Positions 11,901 through 21,604 of a stretch of 64,000 nucleotides of DNA are shown one piece after another. Origin of the DNA: Athripsodes cinereus (Eukaryota; Arthropoda; Insecta; Trichoptera; Leptoceridae); contig OX388305.1 of the NCBI GenBank assembly GCA_947579605.1, positions 26,425,542 to 26,489,541 of the forward strand, given 5' to 3'. The translations under genes were made by a program, and so were the position numbers. Position 1 is the first letter of the stretch, and every line of letters begins with the position of its first letter. The notes beneath the pieces are model-generated. The model ran no database searches. It worked only from the letters and a program-made list of their open reading frames with translations, and was not told the origin of the DNA.

Positions 11901-14900
11901 GAGGTCACGAGCCGCCACTGGTACCACCAGAGGGCATATGTTTTGCTTTATATGTGTATTGAGGGTAAAAAAAGTTTTCTATGGAAATACAACACAACAC
12001 AATATATAACTAGCAAGTAGCAACACTGCTACAACTTATTGTGAACATGTTATTTTTACAATTAATAACCATTGTATGAGGTTATATGTGTAAATTTAAC
12101 ACATGAAATTACCATATAAGGCTTAGAAAAGACTATGTCACCTTATTCGGAGTGCCCCGGACAGGACTTGAACCCGCATCCTTACCTTTACGCGAAAAGG
12201 TAGGGATGCGGGTTCAAGTCCCATCCGAGGCACTGCCGAATAAGGTGACATTGTCTTTTCTAAGCCTTTTATGGTAGTTTCATGTGTTAAATTTATTTAT
12301 TATGAATAATATATCTGGGTTTTTGTTATAAACCCAAATACAACCTTATACATCTTTCACAGTAAGATATTATTTTTTTTTAGATATTATTAATTAAATT
12401 ACTACTATTTTGAGCTCAAAATGGCAAAAAAGATACCTACTTCCGTTGATCAGAATTAAAATATTAAATATGATACAATATTATAAAATCATACTTAATA
12501 CATAAAAATATAATATCCCATGTAGCATCCTTACGTAAATGTCTACGGTGAAAATGAAAAAAAAACCTTTGTTAGGACAGTACTACTTTACTAGTACAAT
12601 ATATACCGGATAACTTACCGGACTATCTTTTTGCAGTGGTTCAATCCTGCAACCATGTCTGTGCAATGGAACAGCACATGTCCTCCATTACCCCCATCTC
12701 CCCCATCAGGTCCCCCCATTTCTTTAGCCCATGCATGTAAGAAGTTCACACTGCCATCACCACCTTTACCACCCTGCGCCTTTATTGTAAATTCATCCAC
12801 AAAATGACGCATCTAGAAAAAATGTATTGTTTGCAGGCTTATTACATTTAGTGTGTCTGCTGACTACCCCACTTGTGGGAAATGTACTGATGGTATGAAT
12901 GATTTAATAAATATATCAACTTATTGAATTTAATTTACAATTCATTCCCAATGTATCCAAAAACTTACTTTACTATAAGCTATGTAACTAAGTAAAAATT
13001 ATTACTAAAATACCTTCGTAATGGTAAGCTAACTTTTTGTAACAGCATTTTTTTTAACAGAATTTTTAAGATATTGCTAAAATATATTGTGATTCGTAAA
13101 TTATCAAGGAAAAAATGGTAAAATTTCAGATAAGGTGAAGCATTAAAATTATATTTATGAATTTTCTACATATATTCACATAATTATACAGTTTTTCACA
13201 CAAGAAAAGATATGAAAATGAAATGATTGTCAATAAATGTGCTTTTGCACAAAAAAACACCAGGCCAACCATACCCTAACCTACAAATTGGTCAAACATA
13301 AAAAATTAAGTAGGTACACGGTGGTACCTCGACATACGAGTTTAATTTGTTCCGCAATCTTGCTCGTTTTCATATTACTCATATCTCAAAGCAAATTTAA
13401 GTAGGTACACGGTGGTACCTCGACATACGAGTTTAATTTGTTCCGCAACCTTGCTCGTATTTCATATTACTCATATCTCAAAGCAAATTTAAGTAGGTAC
13501 ACGGTGGTACCTCGACATATGAGTTTAATTTGTTCCGCAACCTTGCTCGTATTTCATATTACCTACTCATATCTCAAAGCAAATTTAAGTAGGTACACGG
13601 TGGTACCTCGACATACGAGTTTAATTTGTTCTGCAACCTTGCTCGTATTTCAAATTACTCATATCTCAAAGCAAATTTCCCCATTGAAATTAATTGAACT
13701 GCCATTAATCCATTCCAGCCCCCGAAATGTCACCTCAGTTACGTGTTTTTGAATAAGAAAAATATATTTATAAAAGACAAATATTGTACAAAAACATAAT
13801 AACAGATAATATTTAAATTATATCAAACACTGTTTTATTCCACTATGAGATTGTTATTGAATATAATTTACAATTCATTCCCAATGTTGTCATGTTTTTT
13901 TTTATTCTTAGTATACAAATTTTGTGCAATAAAGATTATTATTATTATTTTAACCTGTAAAGGAGTATCAACTCACTGGTGCGTTCAAAAAATATTAAGG
14001 GATCTAGAGTACGCACGCACCGGTGCGTTTGATCCAGTAATATTCTGTAACAGATATTCCTGCCAAATTTGTCAATTTCATCATTGGTCCAATCTGTCGG
14101 ATATACTTAACCAATCACAAGGAAAAAAATCAAAAATAGGCTTGTTTAGACTTATACAAAATGTCACGTGACCGCCACTTGAAATACATAACCGTCACTC
14201 CCGGTTGCAAACCATTTTGCTGCGTGCGTTTGTGCGCTATGGGTGTTATCTTATGGAGTGTTTTTGAAGTTTTTTTACCTTTTGTGCTAATTCTGGACAA
14301 TTTAATTATTTTTAAGTACCTACAGAAGTTTTTGTTAAAAACAAATAAAAATAAATATTTAAATAATATTCTAACCCATTCAAAATGTTGAACCCATTGT
14401 TGACAATACCGGAGCAGACATGACGTGTCAAAATTGTTTTTGTTATATAACTCCGTTATTATTAATTTTTGAGAGTTAGTTCCTTAAAAACATTTATTCT
14501 AGGGATCATTTTCTATAACATGCAATAAAAATATATTGAAAAAGTCAAAGTTGAATTAATTCACTCTGCCATATATTATACTTTTATTTTTTCCTTATTC
14601 ACTCACGGACGCGTATTTTGAAAGTATACAATGCCATTACGCATTCATAGTGTTCTGGCACTGTATGTTTTCAAATTGTGTAACAAAAAATTGTCTCAGA
14701 AAATATACACGATTTCTGCGTAATTGTCGTGTATACTTTCTGACGCTGATTCAGTGAAGCATATTTTGAAAGTATACAACGCCATTACGCACAGGTTGGG
14801 ACTTCTCGCGTATAGTTTCAAATTTTAATAAGCATAAATATTTTTAAAAACTATTTAAAAATAAACATGGTTATCGTGTATATAAAAATATTTTTATAAT

Positions 14901-17900
14901 ATTTTATGAATACTCGTATTTTTAATTTGAAACTAAACAATGAACAAAAATATTTTTATTATATAAAAGAAACACAAATTTTTAAATACTTAATTGCTAC
15001 TTTAAAAAGACGCCAGTCAAATAATAATAAAAATATTTATTTATTTAAGTACGTTTACAATTATTTTCTCTTTTACATGTTGCCAAATTTAAAAAATTAT
15101 AACAACAACAAGTAAATCCAAAATAACAAAAATACAGGTAATAAAAAAATAATAATAAAAACAACACGTAAAAAATAATAAAAACAATTATACCTATATG
15201 AAAAAAGAGAAAGCAACAAATCAAAATGGCTACTTGGAAACTAGTCGCGTATAGATTCTAAGAACGTTGCCTTGTGTAGCGCTTAGAAAATGTACACGAT
15301 TATTCCGCAATGGAAACTTGTGCAGTATGTTTTCCGCACAAATTTTAGTGTTCGTTATTGGAAAATATACACGATAAGAGCGTAATAACGATGTATAGTT
15401 TCTAAAAATATTTATGCTTATTACTACTTGAAACTATACGCGAGCAGTCCCAACCTGTGCGTAATGGCATTGTATACTTTCAAAATACGCCTCACGGACA
15501 GGTTAATTATTAGAACGTTTTCAACCACAATTGAAAACGTTCTAATAATTAAAACAATCTCATAGTGGAATAAAACAGTGTGTGATTTAATTTAAATATT
15601 ACTTTTTATAATGCATTTTCACAAATTTACACTTGAAAATATAGAATATTTATAATAAAAGAGATTGTAAAGAAATTAACTCAATATAGTGTGCCTTTTT
15701 CGCCACGCTTTTCTCACTATCACCTGAAGGCTGTTAAAAAAAAGTCCAAGGAGGTTTGTTTCTTTCTCCCTTTCAGAATGTTCCGGAAATGAGTTAGGCA
15801 TTCGTATGTGAAGGTAGTACTGTACTTGTCAAATGCATACGAAAAATGCAAATAATTAATTTTGTGCTAAAAATCTACCAGATTCTTATTCTCCAGATAA
15901 AATACTACAATACTACACAAACATAATTCAAAACAAGGCATTTAACCCTTTGTTATCTGACGGTACAAATTTGTACCGCAAGATTTAAAGGTCCATTCAA
16001 ACAGCCTTAGTAGCGAAAAGTTTGTCTTGCTCTGACGGTACATATTTGGATATGTCCTTTACAATATAAACAGTCTTGGATGATGAAGTTCGAAAAATTA
16101 ACACCAGAGGGCTCAGTTGAAACTTAGCTATCACAGTGTTCGGGTGTGTCTTTTATTCATCATTTTAAAAAACATATTTTTTATTTAAAATGGCAAGTAA
16201 GTATGTTCAGAGTTGTTTATTTCTTAAGATTAACTATTACTTTATCATACTGATAGCAAAATATGTTATTTATGTAAGTTTTTATACATATTTAGTGCAT
16301 ATATATGCTTGGTACAAATTTGTACCGTCAGGTAATATGTATACTTTTTTGTTGTTGAATATCTTATTATTGTTTTAGGAAGAAGAGTAGATATGACAGG
16401 TCTTACTGAAAAAGATATTGAAGATATTTTACTTGAGGATTTGCCAGACGCCTATGCAGATTCTGAAGTGGACTCTGAAGATGATTTTTCAAGTGAAAAC
16501 AACAACTTTGATTCATTTTTCAATGATATAATCGAAATAATTGAAAACAATATTCAAGTCAGCAATGAAGCCCCTAGTGGAATCACAGTAAACCTGGAGG
16601 AACCTCATCGTTCTTGGAGAAAAAGAGATGTTGAAAGCAATGTACCAGAATATGTTCTTCCTGAAGGTAATACGGAATTTATTCAAGGATGTGTGACACC
16701 TACTTTCATATTTATCAAACTTATTGAGGATATTATTGAGCCAATTGTTTTGGAATTGACAAATGAAATATGGGGAACTAACAGGATGGTCTATTTCGAT
16801 AATTTCTTTTCATCGATAAGATTGCTCGAGAGATGGAAGAACGAAAGTATACTGGCATGCGGTACACTTCGGGCTAATCGAAAAGGGATTCCCAAAAATA
16901 TGGTGGAAGAAAAGGACATGAAACGCGGTGACTGGGATCATAGATTTTCAGACATGGATATTGGAGTATTTAAATGGAAAGACAATAAAGCTGTCCATTT
17001 AGTATCTAACTTCCATGGTACAGAAAAGAGTACTGTAAAAAGAACTGAGAAGGATGTTTCAAAGAGTAATATTCCATGTCCTTTAGTTGTACAGAAATAT
17101 TATCAATTTATGGGTGGAGTGGATACTGCTGATCGGTTGAGAGCACTATATTGTTTTGATAGAAAATCTAAAAAGTGGTGGCACAGACTTTTTTGGGGAC
17201 TACTGGATGTGGCATTTGTGAACTCATATGTTATATATTGTGAGCTTTTCGAAAAGGTGACATTGAAGGAACATCGCCGCAATATTGCTATGTGTCTCAT
17301 CACTCAAAAACAACATAATCTGAAACGACGTTCTTTGGACATGGACACAGGGTCAACTCCAAGCACATCTAAAAGAAGAAATTTGAACTATTCTGTTCCT
17401 AAAGATGTTCGATTAGGGAACAGAGGTGTACACTGGCCTGTTTTTGCTAAAAATAGAGGAAGATGTGAGTACTGCAGCATCCAGAAAATACAGTCAAAAC
17501 CTAGTACTCTCTGCAGTCACTGCAAAGTTTATCTGTGTTTAAACGATAAAAAAAATTGTTTTTCAAAATATCATGATGTATAGCTTTGATCATCATACGA
17601 GTATCTAATAAACCATAATGATAATAATAAATACAACGTAAATATATGTAGACAATAAACTAACAATGAAGAGTTATGAAGAATACTACCCAAAATACAA
17701 GATTCATATCTGAGTTTGGGACTAGCTCGGTCTATGTGAATTGTCTGTACGTGTTATGTTATCTTATATACAAATAAATACAAAAAACCTTTATAACTAT
17801 ATATGAAATAAATAATTTCTTAAAACTATTTCATTGTTTAATTTTATACCCTTTGACGGGACAAATTTGTACCACACTTTTTTTATTTAGAAAAAAAATT

Positions 17901-18616
17901 TTTTGAAAAAAGTTATAAAATCTTGTTCTCGTAAGCAAATATAAGAGATATGTAGCAAAAAATATCAAATAAATGGATTATTTCTATATTCAGGTAACAA
18001 AGGGATAAGTTCAAATAATCTGAAAAAAAAACATAAATGCACAAAACACTGTTTGACAAGATTTTCGGAATTACAGAACAAAGATATTGGTAATTCAAAG
18101 AAAAAATTAGTTATGCGGCCGATCAAATATTGCAGCCAGATTTAAATTAGCGGTGGTTAAAAAAGTTTGTAAGGCAGTACATAATAACTTTTGCAACCCT
18201 CAGCAGGTATAAAGGATGTCCTAAGAAAGAGACCATTATCATCTTAAAGTTATGGAGTGAAACAGCAAAATATTATTACTGTTATTATAAATGTTGGAAT
18301 ACAAAAATTCCGAAAAAATGTACCGCACTACAAGTCTGTCACTGAAAAAGTTTTCTCATCCAGTGAAAGTTCCATGAGGATCGTGTGATGAAAATCATAT
18401 TTTTTACTGACGTGAAATATTTCTGATACACATTATATATTAGCTGAATTTAATACTTACTGTGGCATTATTTGATTTTGGTTTTCTACTCCTCAAAGGC
18501 AAAGCTGTAGCAACCGTTTCATTGGAGACATCATGGGAGCATTTCTTTGCATGATGTTTACATACAGCAATAAATTTCGAGGTCAGTAATTTAGTTATTG
18601 AACGGTTGATTAACAT
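2833..18616 (-). CDS. MTG2: MTG2, mitochondrial ribosome-associated GTPase 2 (Obg family), 5' three coding exons, partial
   Basis: Three minus-strand exons (18461-18616, 12619-12812, 2833-2941) join with matching phases, the first junction in phase 0 and the second after two codon bases, to give about 153 residues. They encode a basic presequence-like N terminus, then the start of the Obg domain with its glycine-rich signature (GGPDGGDGGNGGH) and a VPTGT segment. Obg GTPases of this type act in the mitochondrial matrix in assembly of the large ribosomal subunit. The G domain is not in the window and should lie to the left. The introns are 5648 and 9677 bases and hold piggyBac, hAT, LINE and foldback elements. 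The presequence call is inference; the Obg assignment rests on clear motif matches. Confidence 0.88.
3053..4344. mobile_element. Foldback-type element with long inverted ends
   Basis: The outer ends are inverted copies starting GTTTGATATTTTCG and flanked by the direct repeat ATCATGT (3046-3052 and 4345-4351), consistent with a 7-8 bp target duplication. Inside, a segment of roughly 230 bases occurs at about 3130-3350, inverted at about 3400-3625, and again in the second orientation at about 4025-4255. There is no coding potential. It lies in MTG2 intron 2. Confidence 0.75.
4352..4904. other. MTG2 intron 2 spacer, nothing recognised
   Basis: AT-rich sequence without motifs, repeats or coding features that can be supported. 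Confidence 0.4.
4905..6014 (+). pseudogene. LINE remnant: reverse transcriptase fragment, 5' truncated
   Basis: Degenerate plus-strand frames encode consecutive pieces of a non-LTR reverse transcriptase. These are the KAAYDSINRSELY block near 4920, GLRQGDALACLLFN near 5080, the catalytic block as AYVDDIDIIGRS near 5210, then EFTYLGSTVTSN near 5410 and a C-terminal GRRRTERPILRW block near 5840. Several frameshifts and stops make it dead. It starts abruptly, as 5'-truncated LINE insertions do, and ends in an ATG/TGA triplet tail at 5997-6014, the 3' end type of several non-LTR groups. The clade is not assigned. Confidence 0.8.
7447..8400 (+). mobile_element. Non-autonomous piggyBac derivative with leftover cysteine-rich domain
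   Basis: The element is flanked by TTAA at 7443-7446 and 8401-8404. Its ends are CCCTTAGC and GCTAAGGG, with subterminal GGGGGTCAAAAAT motifs repeated near both ends. Around 7890-7950 the plus strand encodes RVRCYLCHRKKDLKG and KCSKC, the C-terminal cysteine-rich finger of piggyBac transposases. The catalytic part is absent. It is a 954-bp deletion derivative. Confidence 0.85.
9135..9233 (+). pseudogene. Captured exon of mitochondrial aspartyl-tRNA synthetase
   Basis: A 99-base, 33-codon segment starts after TTTTTACTCTTCAG and ends at GTAAGT (9234). It encodes TLIKVKGIVSLRPEPNINM, which matches the region of bacterial/mitochondrial AspRS where the anticodon-binding OB fold leads to the TGEIEV segment. 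Both splice sites and short intron flanks are present, but no other AspRS exon was seen. It lies inside composite hAT B and antisense to MTG2. It is therefore best read as a captured gene fragment and not as a functional gene. Gene identity is inferred from the family pattern. Confidence 0.72.
9885..11560. repeat. Long imperfect inverted repeat (dispersed repeat family)
   Basis: A right unit of about 1.15 kb (10405-11560) is partly repeated in inverted orientation at 9885-10370, giving a fold-back structure centred near 10390. A reverse-oriented copy of the unit occurs at about 22060-23215. Shared blocks include CAGGCAAAGTATAAAAAA and CGAGATAATTT. It is non-coding and lies inside hAT A. Confidence 0.7.
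12091..12295. repeat. Palindrome made of two head-to-head tRNA-related sequences
   Basis: Two arms of about 95-100 bases are inverted copies around a centre near 12193. Each contains a pol III B-box-like GGTTCAAGTCC inside a tRNA-like 3' half (right arm at about 12203-12235). This looks like a tRNA-derived SINE end duplicated in inverted orientation. The inverse pairing prevents a normal tRNA fold, so it is not called a tRNA gene. It lies in MTG2 intron 2. Confidence 0.65.
12296..12618. other. MTG2 intron 2, 5' portion, nothing recognised
   Basis: AT-rich intronic sequence leading from the donor at 12618. No coding or repeat features could be supported. Confidence 0.5.
12619..12812 (-). CDS. 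MTG2: MTG2 coding exon 2 (start of Obg domain)
   Basis: The exon is bounded by an acceptor TTTTTTCTAG just before 12812 and a GTAAGT donor at 12618-12613. It encodes RHFVDEF followed by the Obg glycine-rich loops, including GGKGGDGSVNF and GGPDGGDGGNGGH, the family hallmark. The exon is 194 bases, 64 codons plus two bases; the split codon is completed by the first base of the exon at 2941. Confidence 0.92.
12813..13304. other. MTG2 intron 1, 3' portion, nothing recognised
   Basis: AT-rich intronic sequence. A stretch near 12921-12955 recurs at about 13856-13890 (CAATTCATTCCCAATG), so it flanks the repeat cluster between them. Confidence 0.4.
13305..13745. repeat. Four-copy tandem repeat from a mariner/Tigger-like element end
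   Basis: A unit of about 93-96 bases (starting AAGTAGGTACACGGTGG) is repeated at about 13306, 13399, 13490 and 13586. The content (GTACCTCGACATACGAG, CTCATATCTCAAAGCAAA) resembles terminal regions of Tc1/mariner-Tigger elements. The last unit runs on into ATTGAAATTAATTGAA and CCATTCCAGCCCCC. No transposase is present. Confidence 0.6.
13746..15602. repeat. Nested inverted-repeat elements in MTG2 intron 1
   Basis: Sequence at about 13805-13855 (with CACTGTTTTATTCCACTATG) recurs inverted at about 15550-15600. Inside, about 95 bases at 14757-14850 (with GAAAGTATACAACGCC) recur inverted at about 15395-15490, and a related left copy lies at about 14605-14645. The arrangement suggests two nested non-autonomous elements with long inverted ends. 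Open frames here are chance AT-rich ones. Confidence 0.6.
15503..15552. repeat. Perfect hairpin, 22-bp arms and 6-base loop
   Basis: TTAATTATTAGAACGTTTTC plus AA (15503-15524) is followed by the loop CCACAA and the exact reverse complement (15531-15552). It lies near the right end of the nested inverted-repeat cluster. Confidence 0.8.
15603..15941. other. MTG2 intron 1 spacer, nothing recognised
   Basis: Intronic sequence immediately left of the piggyBac target site. No gene or repeat could be supported. Confidence 0.4.
15946..18004 (+). mobile_element. piggyBac-like transposon
   Basis: The ends are CCCTTTGTTATCTG and, reverse-complemented on the right, CCCTTTGTTACCTG. The left flank is TTAA (15942-15945); the right flank is ATAA (18005-18008), which looks like a mutated TTAA. 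A palindrome GGTACAAATTTGTACC lies at 15962-15977 near the left end, again at 16311-16326 in the transposase intron, and with one mismatch at 17858-17873 near the right end. It lies in MTG2 intron 1 in the opposite orientation to that gene. Confidence 0.9.
16190..17583 (+). CDS. piggyBac transposase with in-frame internal deletion, probably inactive
   Basis: The ATG at 16190 is followed after seven coding bases by a GTAAGT donor (16197). The acceptor TTTTAG ends at 16378 and the frame stays open, giving MARRRVDMTGLTEKD and about 402 residues; the single-exon frame from 16393 is 396. Family members are usually near 550-600. In 396-residue numbering, an acidic N terminus (1-60) leads directly into VTPTFIFIKLI and then VYFDNFFSSIRLL. 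The block containing the first catalytic Asp is missing, while Asp136 (YFDNFF) and Asp244 (GGVDTAD) remain. A C-terminal cysteine-rich finger runs from about residue 358 (CEYC, CSHC). The deletion keeps the frame, so a protein could still be made, but cleavage activity is not expected. Confidence 0.85.
18461..18616 (-). CDS. MTG2: MTG2 coding exon 1 (mitochondrial presequence)
   Basis: ATG at 18616 opens 52 codons ending at a GTAAGT donor (18460-18455). The peptide starts MLINRSITKLLTSKF and is rich in Lys, Arg, Ser and Thr with few acids, as in mitochondrial targeting sequences. It ends in phase 0, which fits the phase-0 start of the exon at 12812. Sequence similarity is not expected in this part of the protein, so support comes from splice signals, phase and composition. 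Confidence 0.7.
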
Positions 18617-19400
18617 TTTTTATTTAAATATTTGGTATCGACATCATCAGATCATAACAAAAACGCAAACAAAGGTACTTAGCAATTTTTACTCATTTAA
18701 CCTAAAAATTATCCTGACAGCTGACAGTTGTCTATTAAAATTACGCATCGGCTATTCGTCAGTAACATAAATTACTGTCACTGTCAAATAATGACAGTTT
18801 TGACCTTGAAGTATTTTACAGTAAATTATGTAAACAAAACGGCATGGTTTTGACGTCTATCAATTAAGTGGCTATTCGTAAGGAATTTTATGTAAAGATA
18901 AACAAAGCCACGCTGTTTTGACGTCTGTCAATATTGGCAGTCTTAATGTCCGATGACATTTCTTACTACGTTTTCGGTTAGTCTGCTTTATGAGATAGCA
19001 AACTTTCAATGCTTGAATAGTGCAATATCATTTAAACATTTGTCATCTTGTATATTTCATGTTTAATAGGCATGTTCCCGTATAAAGAGCATTAAGCTCG
19101 TACATTTTGTCTGAGAACAAAGTAATTTCCATGACCGGATAAAGTGTAATAAATCGATTAGAGCTTTTTAATGTTTATTAACTCACCGTTTGCAAACTTG
19201 AGATCTGTGGGTACTACTACAGGGAAGTTTTATTTTTGAATAAAAAGCGCTGTTTATATTAACATTTGACCTTAAATCTAAAGATCTACATGATAAAAAA
19301 TGGTACTTTCCCATATAGCGCGTTATGTTGATAAATTAATTTTGGTTCTTATAGGTTCAATTTAGTTTAAAGTCCTAACATATGCATAATAGAGTGGACT
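18617..19400. other. Upstream flank of MTG2
   Basis: This AT-rich region would hold the MTG2 5' UTR and promoter on the minus strand. No core promoter motif can be assigned with confidence and no divergent gene was seen. Confidence 0.4.
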
Positions 19401-19414
19401 ACTAATAGAGTGGA

Positions 19415-20964
19415 TGATCTGGGAGATCCGATCATTAGAGAAGAGTTTGGCCTCGCACTGAAAATCCTCAAAAACGGTGAAGCACCCGGAATCGATGACA
19501 TCCCAGCCGAACTAATTAAGGCAGCGGGAAAAGGAACCACAGATGCCCTGTTTAAAATGATACAGACAATATATAAGACCGGAAAGATACCAGAGGATTT
19601 CGAGAAATGCCTAATTGTCACATTACCAAAGAGGGCAGGTACGACAAAATGTGAGCAACATAGGACTCTTAGCCTAATATCCCATGCCTCAAAAATATTG
19701 ACCAATATTATTCTGAAGAGAATCGAACCAAAAGTAGAGAACATCCTTTCCAGAGACCAGTATGGCTTCAGAAGAGGCGTAGGAACCAGAGAAGCAATAT
19801 ATTATTGTCTTTAAGAATACTACTAGAAAATAGAATAAAGAGAAACCAGAACACATACATCGCAATCATAGACCTGGAGAAAGCTTTTGACAAAATAGAA
19901 TGGAGAAGACTCTTCGAGATTCTGAAGAGAATTGACATCAAATACAGAGATAGACGTATAATCCAGGCGCTATACAAGAATGAGGCCGCTTTAATCAGAT
20001 GCAACCATGACACAAAGGAAGCTAATATAAGACAAGGGGTAAGACAGGGATGCTCTCTGTCACCTGTTCTTTTTAACGCCTATATACAGAGTGCGATTGA
20101 CGACTTGAGAGAGAGAATGAGTCACAGAGAGGGTGTAAAGTTGCACGGGCAAAAGGTGGATATGATAAGGTTTGCTGACGATATTGCTATGATTGCTGAA
20201 AGTGAAGAAGAACTGCAAGAGGCCTTAACAACTATGGAAAGCATTCTTCAAAATAACTACAGTATGAAGATAAATAAAGATAAAACAAAGTTGCTGACTG
20301 TAGGCCGAACGCAACAACAGATGAGAGTAGTGATGTCGGGAATACCACTAAAGAACACCAAGGAGTTTGTATACCTCGGGAGCAAAATAACATGGGACGG
20401 TCGGTCTAAGAGTGAGGTCGACAGCCGTATACATCAGGCTAGACTTGCATTTAATAAAAAGTCGAAAATAATAGAATCAAACAATTTAGACCTGAGACTG
20501 AGAATACTCCTCATCAAGACCTATGTATGGAGTATCCTGATGTACGGCTGCGAGACATGGTGCCTATCTGAAAGAGATAAACGAAGACTAGAGGCGTTTG
20601 AGATGTGGACCTATAGAAGACTATTAGGAATTTCCTGGAGAGACCACATCACAAACGAAGAAGTTCTTCAAAGAATCGAAGGAGGAAGGCACCTGCTCAA
20701 GATCTTGTCAGAAAGGCGTGCAAGGTGGATCGGCCATGTAATACGACAAGAAGGCCTCTTGCATGCCGTAATGGAGGGTATGACCGAGGGGACAAACTCT
20801 AGGGGACGCCCACGCCGAGAGTACCTGGAGGACCTGTTGTTGGACATGCGCTGCTCATCATATGCAGAATTCAAAAGAACCGCACAAGACAGGGAGGAGT
20901 GGAGGAGAAGAATAAAAGAGATATTTGCTGCAAACCAATCCCAGCATTGAAACCAGAGAGAGAG
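19415..20964 (+). pseudogene. 5'-truncated LINE with reverse transcriptase, 14-bp target duplication
   Basis: The identical ACTAATAGAGTGGA lies at 19401-19414 and 20965-20978. The insert encodes an endonuclease/reverse-transcriptase-type LINE ORF2 C-terminal half. Its blocks are APGIDDIPAELIKA near 19480, YGFRRGVGTREAI near 19760, then after a frameshift near 19800 AFDKIEWRRLFEIL near 19885, GVRQGCSLSPVLFN near 20035 and the catalytic FADDIAMIAES near 20170. Further on are EFVYLGSKITWDG near 20365 and a C-terminal region to the stop at about 20948. One frameshift separates two otherwise open frames, so the copy is fairly young. It ends in a short AGAG tail. The endonuclease is missing; the clade is not assigned. 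Confidence 0.88.
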
Positions 20965-20978
20965 ACTAATAGAGTGGA

Positions 20979-21594
20979 AAATTGACACCCCAATCTTCTG
21001 TTTGTTTCCTGGGTGACAGATTTTGCCATAGAGTCAGGGTTGCCAGACTGTGTTGCCAAAATTACCTTACTTCAGTGAAAAAAATACCGTACAACACAAC
21101 GGAAATACAACAGTACCTTTACAAAATGTTCGAAATGGTATAGGAATTTGGAATATTTCAAAAACTCCTCGGTTTTCTTAATGATTATTTTCTCACATAG
21201 TGCCTTTTTAATGTTTATGTCAATAATACCGGATACTTGCTAGGCGTACGGTAATTTGTTTAAATTATTACCGTACCGGGAATGAAATTATCGTATAAAT
21301 ACGGTAATTACCTTACATCTGGCAACGTTGTCCACAAAAAGCCCACAAAAAGTATAATTTAAATATGGTCGTCTTTGCATACCTATAGACATATTTTTTT
21401 AAATGTATGGAATTACAAATGTATGACCAAACGTAAAATTAATCAATTAATAACAATAAATAGTATATTTTTAAATGTCACATGGTAAAACTGCATTAAT
21501 TTAAAAATAAAAGCTTTTTTAAAGACAGTGTGTTTCTACAGATTACATATTAAGAAAAAAATATTTTGCAGAAAACAGACAGCCTCATAATAAG
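20979..21594. other. Degenerate dispersed repeat
   Basis: Sequence around 21120-21240 (AAATGGTATAGGAATTTG, CTCCTCGGTTTTCTTA) recurs at about 47700-47820 and 48230-48350, so it belongs to a dispersed family. AGGGTTGCCAGA near 21038 and TGGCAACG near 21325 may be its worn inverted ends. Nothing coding. Confidence 0.4.
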
Positions 21595-21604
21595 AGCTGT
21601 GATT

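Larger units (their letters stand above)
6183..11920 (+). mobile_element. hAT element A with exact 8-bp target duplication
   Basis: The terminal inverted repeats are CAGTGACGGCTTGTTC on the left and CAGTGGCGGCTCGTGACC on the right. They are flanked by identical GTACCACC at 6175-6182 and 11921-11928, the 8-bp duplication expected of hAT elements. The present length is 5738 bases, including a nested composite hAT (6764-9483) and a long inverted repeat (9885-11560). The whole lies in MTG2 intron 2. Confidence 0.9.

Noticed and set aside
12134..12235. A pair of divergent tRNA genes
   Set aside because: Only 3'-half-like sequence is present in each arm and the arms pair with each other, so no cloverleaf can be drawn.
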